From Plantago major (taxonomy: Eukaryota > Streptophyta > Magnoliopsida > Lamiales > Plantaginaceae): DNA of 64,000 nt. Each line of letters begins with the position of its first letter. Positions within the stretch are counted from its first letter, which is position 1. The notes under the pieces are model-generated. The model was given only the letters and a program-made list of their open reading frames with translations, ran no database searches and was not told the origin of the DNA. Position numbers and translations under genes: made by a program. Location of the stretch: contig CM048840.1 in assembly GCA_026545765.1 (NCBI GenBank), forward strand, positions 85,960,877 through 86,024,876. Direction: 5' to 3'. Below, piece after piece: positions 1 to 10,943 of the stretch.

Positions 1-23
1 TGATCACTCAAGTAAAAGACTCC

Positions 24-760
24 TTGGAGGAAGAGAAAGCAAAAGAGAACAGACCCCAAGAGACACACGGGAATAGTCTCCAGCTTTGGACCAAGTATCA
101 AGAACCCATGGACGATTCATTAAGGGTGAGGCACATGTTTCTCCTAGATGAGGCATCCAACACTTCGACACCTGCATCTTCCGACAAGAAGCAAGCGGAA
201 GAAAAGGTGCCTACTCTCGCTGTGGAGAACAAGATGAGAAACAAGGATTGTTGGATATTACAAGTGAACGGATCCTCTACTGGACGATTGGGAGGAATAG
301 GAATTTTTCTTGAAAGTCCTGAAGGAGCCAAGCTAGAATACGCCATCACCCTCAACTTTAAAGTAACAAACAACGAGGCTGAGTATGAGGCACTCCTCAC
401 CGGCCTAAGGATGGCGAGAGCTCTTCAGGTGAAAAGAATTAAGGCTTACACAGATTCACAACTCGTGCAATCCCAGTTCTCCGGGTCCTTTACCGCTAAA
501 GGGCATAACATGATCAAGTACTTGAAACTTCTCAAAAAAGAGGTTGAGCATTTTAAGGACTTCACTCTTGACCAATTCCACAGGGAATGGAACGAAAAAG
601 ATGATGCCCTCTCCAAATATGCCTCGGCCTTAGGAGCTCTGGACACGAGAAGTGTCATCTTGATGACCCGCACGGACTCATCCTTGGCAAACTCCAATGG
701 ACAAGTTTTCCTCTTGAGCACTAAAAGAAACTGGATGACTGACATATTCCACCATCTCAA
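24..760 (+). pseudogene. RNase H region of the Ty3/gypsy element
   Basis: The + strand translation has the retroelement RNase H pattern: a strand with VNGSSTG followed by a glycine-rich turn, then NNEAEYEALLTGLRMA (catalytic Glu helix), then YTDSQLVQSQ with the catalytic Asp. Downstream, EWNEKDDALSKYAS resembles the terminal helix around the last acidic residue of the fold. In the family this enzyme removes the RNA strand of the RNA-DNA hybrid during reverse transcription. It belongs to the fossil element and is not a host gene. Confidence 0.85.
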
Positions 761-879
761 GGATGGTTCTCTACCTTCAGATCCTAGAGAAGCAAGGAGG
801 ATTCTATGCCGAACCAACAGATACTTCATCATGGGAGATGATCTTTACAAAAAAATCCTTCACATGCACCCACATGAGA

Positions 880-1920
880 TGCCTGGATCCCCAGGAAGCG
901 AAGACTGTGATGGAGGAGATCCATGCTGGAAGTTGTGGAAGTCACTCCGGGGGAAGAACCTTGGCGCAAAAGATAATAAGACAAGGATACTATTGGCCTA
1001 CCATTGACACTGACGCCCAATATTATGCCAACATACCACATCGCCCGACCAACCCTATGATTCCGTCAATTATAGCGTGTCCATTTGATCAATGGGGCAT
1101 AGACATAGTTGGTCCCTTGCCACGCGGAACCCATCAGAAGAAGTTTTTGATTGTGGCAGTGGAGTATTTCACTAAATGGGTTGAGGCAGGTTTCACCATC
1201 ACCGAAAAGGTACGGACATTCATCTGGAAGAACATCATCTGCCGCTTCGGACTTCCAAGAATCCTAGTGTCGGATAATGGGGCTCAGTTCTCAGGGGCAA
1301 GACTGAAGGAATGGCTTCAGTCTTTCAAAATAGAACAACGCTTCACTTCCGTTGGCCACCCCCAAGCTAATGGTCAAGTAGAATCCACCAACAAGACCAT
1401 CGTCAAAATCTTGGAGAAAAGGTTGAGGACCTCCCAAGATAGTTGGGCAGATGATCTCGATGCGGTCCTTTGGGCACATAGGATGACGACTCGGACCTCT
1501 ACACAAGAGACGCCTTTTTCCCTTGTCTATGGATCTGAGGCAGTCATTCCTTCGGAAGTAGCAGTGGAAACCCAAAGGATCCAGCAGTACAACCCGGCTG
1601 ACAATGAAGTCGCAAGGATCTACGACCTTGAGCTCCTTGAAGACAAACGAAGTAAGGCATTAGCTAACATACTCTGATACCAAGCCATGACTGCTCGAGC
1701 TTACAACAAGCATGTCTTCCCCAAAGATATACAAGTCGGAGACTTAGTCCTCAGAAGAGCCGATATTCTAAGCAATGTTGGAAAACTCAAGCCCAAATGG
1801 GAAGGACTTTACAAAGTTACCGGAGCTAGAGTCAATGGAAGCTTTGAGCTAGAAGACGATCAAGGGCGAGCCTTGAAGAGAACTTGGAATGCCAAGAACC
1901 TCCAAAAGTTCTACACTTAG
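880..1920 (+). pseudogene. Integrase region of the Ty3/gypsy element
   Basis: The N-terminal part carries a zinc-binding-like stretch (CGSHSGGRTLAQKIIRQGYYWP). The core follows with the catalytic signature: WGIDIVGPLP (first Asp), LVSDNGAQFSG (second Asp) and GQVESTNKTIVKILEKRL (Glu). The C-terminal part (about 1687-1920) shows FPKDIQVGDLVLRR and PKWEGLYKVTG, the usual GPY/F-like module of gypsy integrases. No chromodomain is evident, which fits Tat-type rather than chromovirus elements. The enzyme would insert element cDNA into the host genome. The region is part of a broken copy. Confidence 0.88.
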
Positions 1921-2679
1921 AAAAGGAGCATTGCAATAACTGCCACTTTTTGTCGATCTATTTTTGTGTTTATGAACAGGCCTCGAAGCCCCCACGTTGT
2001 ATTTCGATTTCCGTCAAGTCAATACAACTTTGCTTTCATAACACATCTTCACTCCGCTCGGGTCAAGTCCTTCGGACCCCATTGCCCGACCGAATCACAA
2101 GGAAAGTCACCTAGCTGCTCGTTTCGGGTCTAAGTTGCACACCGATCCGAGCAAGCTTAACACAATGAAACAGAAAGACAACGATAACAAGAACGAACGC
2201 ATTTTATTCAAACAAAATAAGGACCAAAAGTGAAGAGCCCGAAGAGCCCTGATCAAGCTTACAAAGACACAAGCACCTATTCTAGCTAACTCTCCTACTC
2301 TTCCAAAAGCCCCATCTTTAGAAGAACGATCTTGTACTTCCGAGCGCCTATCGGAACGAACCCGATTCGGTGATAATCAATCCTACACCTGCGAACATCC
2401 CGAATAAGGAAGAACTTGACTTTTTCGACAAAACAAGTTCAACTCCCAGAGATCATGGAGTTCCTTTCGGACAACCTAGTATCTGGGAGCGAACGACCAG
2501 GATAATCAAGGCCATTCGAGACATCCCGCTAGAATGCTTCATGACCTCCGAATGGAAGAAACGGTTCCGAAGCAAGCAAGTACACCACGACAATCCGGAT
2601 CGTCTCCTACCAGATACTACAGTGAATCCTTCTCGAATTACTCAAGTATTTGGAAGGGAACAACCCGGATAATCGGAAC

Positions 2680-2990
2680 GATCCAAGTCACTCCGGAAGC
2701 ATCCGCCGAGCCGACTCCCAACAAGATCGGTAATGTCAGGAACTCCGTTCCAGAATTGCAGGAAGCCCCCGCAGGCCTTAAATTCTGGGAACGAAGTTTC
2801 CGATACAACCGGGCTGCTCGGATACGGACCAACGGACCTTAGTCATGTAGCTAGCTCACGATGGTTTGCAGTTCTGATCCCCAACAAGACCAGCATTATC
2901 AGGAACTCCCTTCCAGAATTGCAAGTAGCCCCCGGGCCTTCAATTCTGGAATGAAGTTACCAATGAAACCGGACTGCTCGGTCACGGAAC
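2680..2990 (+). repeat. Two tandem ~163-bp repeat units in the retroelement 3' region
   Basis: A block with CAACAAGA, CAGGAACTCC, TTCCAGAATTGCA and GGCTGCTCGG near 2719-2820 recurs in the same order near 2882-2982, an offset of about 163 bp. Shorter related pieces (AATACTGGAA) recur near 3235 and 3380. Tandem arrays in the 3' untranslated region are a known habit of Tat/Ogre/Retand elements. Confidence 0.65.
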
Positions 2991-4595
2991 CACAAGGGCG
3001 AGCCGAACAACTTACTCACGCAAATGTTTTCCGACATGCCTCCAAGAGAGAGTGGCGGTATCCCCTTTTCCTTCCAAGCTTAGAAAGTAGACCTTCTCGG
3101 GCCTTCCATACTTGGAAAAAAGGGGAGGATACGACCAAATCTATCAAAGACGGGCCGGACTGCAGCATGTTCCGCCCAGAGATTTCTGAACAACTACCCC
3201 CAATATTCAAGGTTGGTCCGTTTCAAGATCCCGGAATACTGGAAAGAATATTTCCAGAATAACCATACCAACTTGAGGTCACCCCGACCCCTACGTCTAT
3301 CCGGAAGACGAACAACTCAACGAGACAGCTTCGATAGAAGGCCTTCCAACATCCCGGGCGGATCTTACACCGAACTTCGGAATACTGGAAGGGCTTCTAC
3401 CAAACCAATCCCGCCGACTTGTCGTCCCCCGGATGCAGACTCAACGTGAAACGACTCGGATATGCTAGAAACTCGTAAATTAATGTTGGGCAATCCCCCG
3501 TGCCATCGAGCTAGTCTACCCCCTCCGGGGCTCAAGCTGTTGCTACCAACCACAGCCCCGGAGAAAGAATATTAGTACGAGGATCCGAAGGAGCTTGCAT
3601 CCGAATGACTTGACTTCATCGTCTCCAGCATGGTCTGACCCGGAGAGATTTCCGAAACACTAGGAAACCTCTAGAGGGAAGATCACGCATAGGGACGGTG
3701 GTGTAAACCCACTCGTCAGACCAGGATCCGGACCACTTAATACTATAAAAGGGATGGAATGATCTAGCGAAAAGCCGTACAATCCAAGAGTGTATATATA
3801 GAAGTGAAGGACCAATCAGTAGTCGCCACGTGGCCCGTAACCACCGGCGATGGACTTGGGCCTAACGCTTGGGCTGCTATTGGAAAAAAAAATCCCTTCA
3901 CATTGACCGGCCTTCTTGAGTGAATTACCCATTCGGATGTGTCAGATCGAGGTTGCCATGATAACCTCTGTACCGACTGTGACCCGTAGCAAGTCATTCA
4001 ACTTTTCTACTGACTGTCTACTTTTTTACCAACTTCTCACAAGCCAACATGATTCGGAACGGCACACCAAGTCCCTACGGACCGAGCAGGATGATAACAT
4101 CCGAACTAGTCCTACTTGTTATAGCTTTGGGAAAACCAATTTTTTCTGTATGGTTAACATTTGAAGACATGGCTCCGAATCATTTATGTTTATTCATGGC
4201 AATAAACATTTGGAGTTATGATCCGGACGAACGCCATGTCCGACCGTCCCACGAGCCAGTAAAGGGAGAATTTACTTAAGGCAATTAACGTCCGGGAAAT
4301 TGGGCCTCGTGGACTCGGACACATTATCCGAACAAGCCGAGACAATGAAAACTTCGAGTTACTGATCAATTTTACAAATTCAAACGCGCAAGGAAAAGCA
4401 TGCATTCGGAAGGGCAATAACACAAGCCAGTAATAAAAGTTGCTCCGAGTCACCAACGAGCCCGGACCCATAACACAAATACCAAGTCAAATGTATAGAT
4501 AAAGCAAGTTATACAAAACAGCGACTAAGAAGGAAATAACATTGTCTCAAGGCCCGAAGGCTCACAATTACAGAAATCCGGGGCATACCCCGCCT

Positions 4596-7556
4596 TCACT
4601 CTCTCCGCCGCTCGGATGAATCAGCCTGAGTTCCGGAGGGGCCTCCGACATCCCCCTCCGGAGGTGCCTGCTCCCGTTCTTTGGCTTCTTGGGCCAAAAT
4701 CCTATCTCTCCGAGCCTGACACTCTTTCAGGAAGGCAGGGCATCGTTGCATCAAGTCCAAGTCCCGATCGAAACCTTGGACAGGCCCGGGCAAAGTCAAC
4801 CAGTCTCGGTTGTGCTCCAAGTGGTCCTCCAAAGGAACAAAGACACTAGACATCAGCAGCCGGGGCACGAAATGCGGAAGATACGGACCACCGTGGTCGA
4901 ACTTCTTGTCTTCTGTCTCATCACAGACCAGCTCCACAAACTCGCATTGGAGCAAGTCTTCATCCGAGACACCCTCTGGAGCAAAGTCCGAACCATCGGC
5001 CTCTTTGAAAGCAGAAACGCCTTCAGCCTCCAAGTCACAGCCACTCGGAATCCAACCTTTCCTCTGGAACTGGCCCACAGCCGCATCGAACCCGTCCTGT
5101 CGAGCCTCGTCATACTTGGATTCGAGCAAGAATTTGCAGGAGTCCGAGCCCAAGAAATCCTGGACGGGCCTCAGCATCATATCTTTGAAGCTCCGGGAGA
5201 CGCTAACGAACTCATCCAAGCTGTCTTGGTGAACTTTCAAGTCCCTCTCCAATGCTAGGATGGCGCTTTTCATTTTGGCAGTCTCCGACTCGGCCTCCTT
5301 CTTGGCAGCTATAGTCTTTTTCGGCTTTCAGACTATTCAACCGAGACGTCTCAACCGGCTGACCTCGGCCTTGGCAGGTCCTCCTCTAGTGTCGCCCTCA
5401 GGCCACCACTTGAACACGCTGAGCGGCGGCAAGTCGAGAACAACCGACATTAAAAAGTTAGAGGCGATTCGAGCCAAAGAAAGTTGAAACACCAATCAGT
5501 AATCTAAACGAACAAACCTTGCGGCGTGATCAATTCCATAATCCGGTCCGATTCCGTGACCGGTGAGCCACCTCAAAGATCAACCCCAGCTCCGGCGCAT
5601 CACTCATCTTTCCCTTACCCTTCTTGGCCGGAGGGATTGGACCTTCAGATGAACGCTTTTGTCCAGCCGCAGTGCTCGAGCCACTGGCAGGGGGATCCCG
5701 AGACACAGATCTCAGAGGTTTCTTGGCCCCCTTCGATCCAACTACCTTACCCTTGTCCGGGGTAGGTATTTTCTGGGCCTGCTCGCCCGCGGCGGCCCTC
5801 CGAGTCTCTTCCGCTCGGAAAGCAGCGGCATTCCGAGGCTCGTCCATTGGCAGCACGGTGGAAGTCTTGATAATTTGGGTCCGAGTACCCTCCTCCATCT
5901 CCTTTCTCTGAGCAGCATTCTGCTTCCTCTTCAACTCTCGCATAGTGGACATGGTGTACTCGAACCAAAAATCTGCACATCCAAGTGACAATAAGATGCA
6001 AGATAACAGAAGTTTACAATTTATAACCGCAAACAAAGCAAATAACCACCGACTCGGAAGACCAACCACGTGCCCGACGGAGGAAACACTTACTTAAGTC
6101 CTTCTTCCCATCACAGAAACTTGGCTCTGAAAAGCCGGCCAGATAAGGAAGAGGTTGGCATATCAATCCTCGGAAGAAGTATTTCTCCGGATCCTGATTC
6201 CGATGGAGAGCTTGCATCCATAAAGGGACGTTAATGAGGTTTCGATCTGGCACCGCCTCGAAAAAATTTCTTCTCAAATTGCCACTTTGGCCTTTCCGCT
6301 TCGGATTGGCCTTGTTTCAAAGAGGGCCTGACAAAGAAGTATCTCTTCCACCAGTGAATCCCCAACGAAGAAAGGGGGTCGACGAAAAATGTGTATGCTT
6401 GACAACATACGAATGTATAAAACAAAGTGTTCATATTACTTACACTAATATTGAACAACTTTCGGAAGTTATCAAATGTGACCGGGATGTCCTTATATTT
6501 ACACATTACCCCGAAGCACATCAGGTTTCCGAGCGAGTTGGGGATTATTTGATGCGGACTTAACCCCATGCTGCTCAAAATCTCCGAACTTCGGACGACA
6601 CGGCCACCGCCAATCTGAGACTTATTTCATGGACGCACATGTATCCCGAAGGCGGAGTGTAGAAAGCATGTGACTCGTCCGGAATGAGAATTTCCACGCA
6701 CTCCGGAATCTCGTACTTCCTCCGAAGTTCCTCCACCTCCTCAGCCAGTATAATCGAAGGACAGGTGGGCAAAGTACCATCCTCATTCAATTCACCCTCC
6801 GGATCGGGGTGAGTAACTTCGTCCCGAGGAAACTTCACTCGAAACACGTCCTTGCCCCTCTTAAGCCCCTCGGGCAATTCCTCTTCGGTCAGCTGGTGGC
6901 TCGGGCCCCCTTGACCAGCAGATGCCCTCCGGAAACAGGAAAACATGATTTCTTCTTCTTCCTCTTCTTCGGAACCAACATTTTTGGCCCGGACCTCTTC
7001 CTCCACTCTATCATCCTCGGACGACGAACCCAACTCTACCACCGTCCGAAGGGGAACAGCTACTTGGACCCGATCCTCAACACCTTCTTCGAACATACCT
7101 AACTCGGGAGGCGCCTCGGAGGTATCATGCACCTCCTCGATGTTAGGCTCCTGCGGATCCGGAACGAACGGAATTCGGTTAGGGTTACTCCTAAAATTAT
7201 AACCTAGGTTGCGAATGAGGGATCGAATCTCTACCGGAAGTTCGGGCTCTTTCCCGGCACGGCCCGGACGGCGAGCTCCTATAGTCCGCGAGCTTGTCTC
7301 TTGAGCCGCGCCAACACCCTGCACATTAGAGACTCGCAGGTAATCTCGATGCTTCGGAGACCCGGAACTCGGAACAACTAACCGAAGCAAAGAGCTTCCT
7401 CGGGCTCTTCCCGGCTCGGATGAGGAGATTGCTCTAGCTCTGCTGACTCGTCGTCACCAACAATGTCAATCTCCTCGGAGCTGTCGGATAAAGATGACGC
7501 GTCGGAGACATATCCCTCAGCCTCGGATCAGTTCTGACTATCACTCTCGGACATCC
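4596..7556 (-). pseudogene. Antisense gene region of the Tat-like element (Transposase_28-like domain)
   Basis: Coding potential runs opposite to pol across about 3 kb. The first third (about 6575-7556) is acidic and low-complexity, with serine/glutamate runs. The middle (about 6014-6600) has MGLSPHQIIPNSLGNLMCF, TFFVDPLSSLGIHWWKRYFF and VPLWMQALHRNQDPEKYF, which I recognise as the 'putative plant transposon protein' domain found in antisense genes of Tat-type retrotransposons. The last third (4596-6069) is rich in lysine, arginine and alanine (PPAKKGKGK), then coiled-coil-like with ALERDLKVHQDSLDEFV. The product's function is unknown in the family. The region is broken by several interruptions here. 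Confidence 0.7.
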
Positions 7557-8000
7557 TAGGGAAAGGAATAAGCAATTTCGTAAGCTTTAAGATGGCAGTC
7601 CGAGAGGCCGTTTATGTATATTAAATCTGGATGAGGAAAAAATTTAAAAATCGGGGACAAGAAAGCGAATCGGCCGGACGAAGTTAGTTCCGAGTCAGTA
7701 AAATGGTTACTTGATATTAGTCAACATAGCCAAAACATTGGTTATTACTAACCTACGCATCATGGGCGTACATCCGAGCAGCTTAATGGAAAAGACGACT
7801 AACAAAGGAAATGGAATCACGCAGCGAAAGAAGCAAACTTACTTGTATTCGGATGATTGGATAGAAGGTAGCTGACTTCGCACAGAAACACGCACTACGG
7901 ACCTCTCTTGACTCGCTTCGGATCGGGTGTAAATACTTCGGATATGCTCAGGAACAAAAATCTTCTCTCTAAAAGTGAAGAATGAAAGCGACTTAGGCCT

Positions 8001-8010
8001 CTATTTATAG
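8001..8010 (-). promoter_or_regulatory. Probable TATA box of the antisense gene
   Basis: On the - strand CTATAAATAG lies about 450 bp upstream of the probable antisense start near 7555. Between them are a donor-like AAGTAAGT near 7842 and an acceptor-like TTTCCCTAG just before the ATG, as expected for a spliced leader. Position and strand suggest antisense transcription independent of the LTR promoter; this is inference. Confidence 0.45.
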
Positions 8011-8484
8011 AGGGCTATATTTGGAACTCCAACCGTCACGAATTTTCGGGGTTAAATCTCAATCGTAGATCAAAAATCATCCAACGGTGTAGTACAATAA
8101 TACCAAGTGAAATGACGAATCGGTACAAAAAACTTACTTTGCGATAACAAAGACGCGTACAACAAACTTCCCCACTTCCGGGCGGAAGACAACACTCAGG
8201 CCTCGGATGACTACCCGTCGAATGCCCCGGAACTTTTCCAGGCAAAAATCACTTGCCCACACGTGGACCCTCGTCCACTCGGACGTTTTCCTTCGGACTT
8301 TCTCTTTACAAAAGAGTTTGGTTCGGATAGGACACCCATCTACGGATTAACCCGTAACCTACCAAAGGTACAACGCCGACGTTCTCAGTCTACACTTAGT
8401 CTCGCTTACAAATACCCTTTTCTTTCTTAACTTGGTTGCACTCCGAACCCCGTCCCTCGGACAGCAACAAAGGTAAAAAAAGAA

Positions 8485-8499
8485 GGGGGGGGGGGGGGG
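8485..8499. repeat. Homopolymer run of 15 G
   Basis: A run of 15 guanines is followed by a short GA repeat within the retroelement 3' region. It is a likely site of length error or polymorphism. Confidence 0.9.
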
Positions 8500-8644
8500 A
8501 GAGAGACTAAGTTAAGGACCTTACGAAGCACGGATTACACCTTTTTTCTGCTTACGAGAAGCGGATTGGACCAAGGAACGACCCATCCTCATCGGTCTCA
8601 ACCAATAGTTCCACAACTATCTTCTACTAAGATACTTCGAAACT

Positions 8645-8655
8645 AGGGGGACATA
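8645..8655 (+). other. Polypurine tract of the LTR element
   Basis: AGGGGGACATA lies directly upstream of the TG that starts the LTR. This is the usual place of the purine-rich primer for plus-strand synthesis. Confidence 0.6.
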
Positions 8656-9530
8656 TGTTGATACGAAAATATGTCCAATCCGTCATAGGAGCCCTTGGAA
8701 CGAATTCTAAGGCGTCCTAAGTCATCTAATGGATCCGAGACACATTGGTCCGAGCCAACTGTCCGATGCGGGCAGACCCACCATGGTCCGACCCACCCTA
8801 GAAGAGAGGAACAAAGGATCTAAAGCTTACTAGGTCCGACCCACCTGGGTCGGAGCCTCCGATACGGACGATCACTCGGATGCAACATGACAATCTCACA
8901 GGCAGCCAAGTAGACAGGCACCAGAGAGTAGGGGGTCCGAACCATGAGGTCCGAATCGGAAGAGTTGGGCGAAACTGGAGAACTTCCTCATATGACAACC
9001 CAATACGGTCCGGACCATGCGTCCGGACCAACTTCTCCGGACCTCGACAGACTATGTCACGCCCTCCAAAACTCTCTCAATAATGACTAAACTACCCCTA
9101 AAAGCCCAAAATGGCATGGGCTAAGTGTCATTATTGGGCCATGGGCCTAAACAAGCCTTGGTGGCTCAATCGGAGCCTTACACTTGGCGCGATCTAGAGG
9201 AGTCATTCCTCTTTGAGAAAATCCTTTAAATAGGGCACACATCCCCATGTTAAGGTAAATCATCAGACATAAGCTAATCCCGAACATTATACAGAGCAGA
9301 TCTTCAGTCTCTCTTGAGTAAAGTCTCTAACCGGTTTGACGCTTGCCAAACCGGGTCCTAACCCCCCTCTCCAAACTGCTTGTGCAGGTCCTTACGCATC
9401 GCCTCTTACCAGTACGACGGTTCTTACGGGCTCTTACTCTTTGGTTCTTACTCGAAGGTGGTCTAGGTACTTAGAGTGAAGGAAAGCAAGGAAAATTCAT
9501 TAAGTGGTTGGGGGACTTTTACCCTCAACA
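8656..9530 (+). repeat. 3' LTR of the Ty3/gypsy element (875 bp)
   Basis: The segment begins TGTTGA and ends TCAACA, a perfect 6-bp terminal inverted repeat with the canonical TG...CA, and follows the polypurine tract. A TTTAAATAG TATA-like box near 9225 lies about 300 bp before the end, as expected for the U3/R boundary. Its partner 5' LTR is outside the window, so divergence and age cannot be read. Confidence 0.82.
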
Positions 9531-10943
9531 CTTTCTACGTATCATTTCGGCATCCGGCCCTGGGGAATTTGATTACTTTCACTTGTCCTTAATGTTTGTG
9601 CGACATGAGTAAAATCCTTACATATTATTTGCTTCTGACTTTGGACCTGAGCCAATTTGTATCAACTTTGTTGTCCCTTTAGCCTTTGCTACTTTGCTTT
9701 GTTGCACCCCTGAATCCTCTTCAATTTGTCATTTGACATGAAACCTATTAACCGTTCGAGTGATCCTATTCAATTGCTTCTGGTACTTGTGACCTTCCAC
9801 TGGAAATGAGATATATGATTACAGTTACAAAGGATTGGGCCCGGACTGTGGCGAATGGCTACCGGATGGAATGGACCGCCGATTAAGGTCATCTTCTGCA
9901 GATCCTTTTCCCATACACCGAATGCAACCGGTGGTTGGTGTGTTCCGTGATCTGGTCTAGCATGAACCTCGGCATACTTGTTTTCTCTATTTTTTGGTCG
10001 CTCCTCGAGGGAAGTCATAAGGTTGTAGTTAGGTTCAGGGAGTCATATGGCAGGTTTTAACAGTGATACTCGAAATCGTTTCATTTCAAAGCTATTGCCC
10101 CTTTCTTTGTATCACTCGTGTCATTGTTGCTTTGTTACCCCACAATTGTTTCATTCTCTCACTTCTTTGTCATTTGTTTATACTCACTAAGTCTTTGGGA
10201 CTTAACCTCTTTCTTGTTCTCTCTTTGTTCCCCAGGTTGAGTGAGCCGGATACGTAGGAAGTCGGGTTTTACTAGAAATCGTTACCGTACTGTGAACCTT
10301 TGGTCCTGTACATACATAAGCTCAGTGAGTCTTTGGATCACTGGTAGTGGTCGACCTAGGTTTGGATATTGTCTAGACGAAAGCAGCCTTAAGGAGTTTA
10401 AGTCTTGCCTGTGTGTTTCTAGTTTCCAGAATTGTTAGCCTATAACCTAAACATAAGTTTGAATGTAAATTAGAGTGTGGTTTGCCTTTCTATCCATTTC
10501 AGGCTATATTCTATTCAGGTTTACTTTTAATGTAGCGTCGACTTAATAGAGCCGAGTGCTTTCTAGTCCGGGCGTTACAATAGGTCGCCTCTAGATAAGT
10601 TATCTAAATACGGTATCTCGTGAACAAAAAATGAAGAACTAAAGGCATGCAGCATGCTGTTTAGAGTAAAATCGCACAGCCATAGACTGAGATCCAGAAT
10701 CAAGCCACCTTGTGGGAGAAACCAAGTATAATTCCATGGCAGGGAGACACTAACTATAGTGACATGACAAATTCGAATCGATATATTACAGTTTTCACAT
10801 TACTTCTCCTGCTTTCTTCAGCGCTCGGACAATTAACACACAAATACAGATTATCTGCCACATTATTAGGTTTACAGTATCTACAGCATGCACGCCTTGC
10901 AAGTTTTACAAAAATGGAGTTGAGTACCGGTTTCGAGTTTCTC
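9531..10943. other. Unassigned sequence between the LTR and the shikimate kinase gene
   Basis: No convincing coding region or known terminus is visible. Open frames are short and lack recognisable motifs. It may be the target of the retroelement, or part of another old element. The last 150 bp or so, next to the shikimate kinase stop codon, probably hold that gene's 3' UTR. Confidence 0.4.

Larger units (their letters stand above)
1..9530 (+). mobile_element. Ty3/gypsy LTR retrotransposon, Tat-like lineage, 3' portion (fossil)
   Basis: The window opens inside the pol gene of an LTR retrotransposon. In order I see an RNase H region, an integrase core, an integrase C-terminal region, about 6.7 kb of 3' region with an antisense gene, a polypurine tract and a 3' LTR. 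Integrase after RNase H is the Ty3/gypsy order. A long 3' region with an antisense gene carrying a 'putative plant transposon protein' type domain is known from Tat-lineage elements such as Grande and Retand, hence the lineage call. Gag, protease, most of reverse transcriptase and the 5' LTR lie outside the window. The copy looks broken, with several interruptions in both sense and antisense coding regions. Its age cannot be estimated without the other LTR. Confidence 0.9.

Noticed and set aside
2370-3553. Several overlapping 60-130 codon frames on both strands in the retroelement 3' region
   Set aside because: No recognisable domain, tandem repeat context and inconsistent frames; treated as untranslated region of the fossil element.
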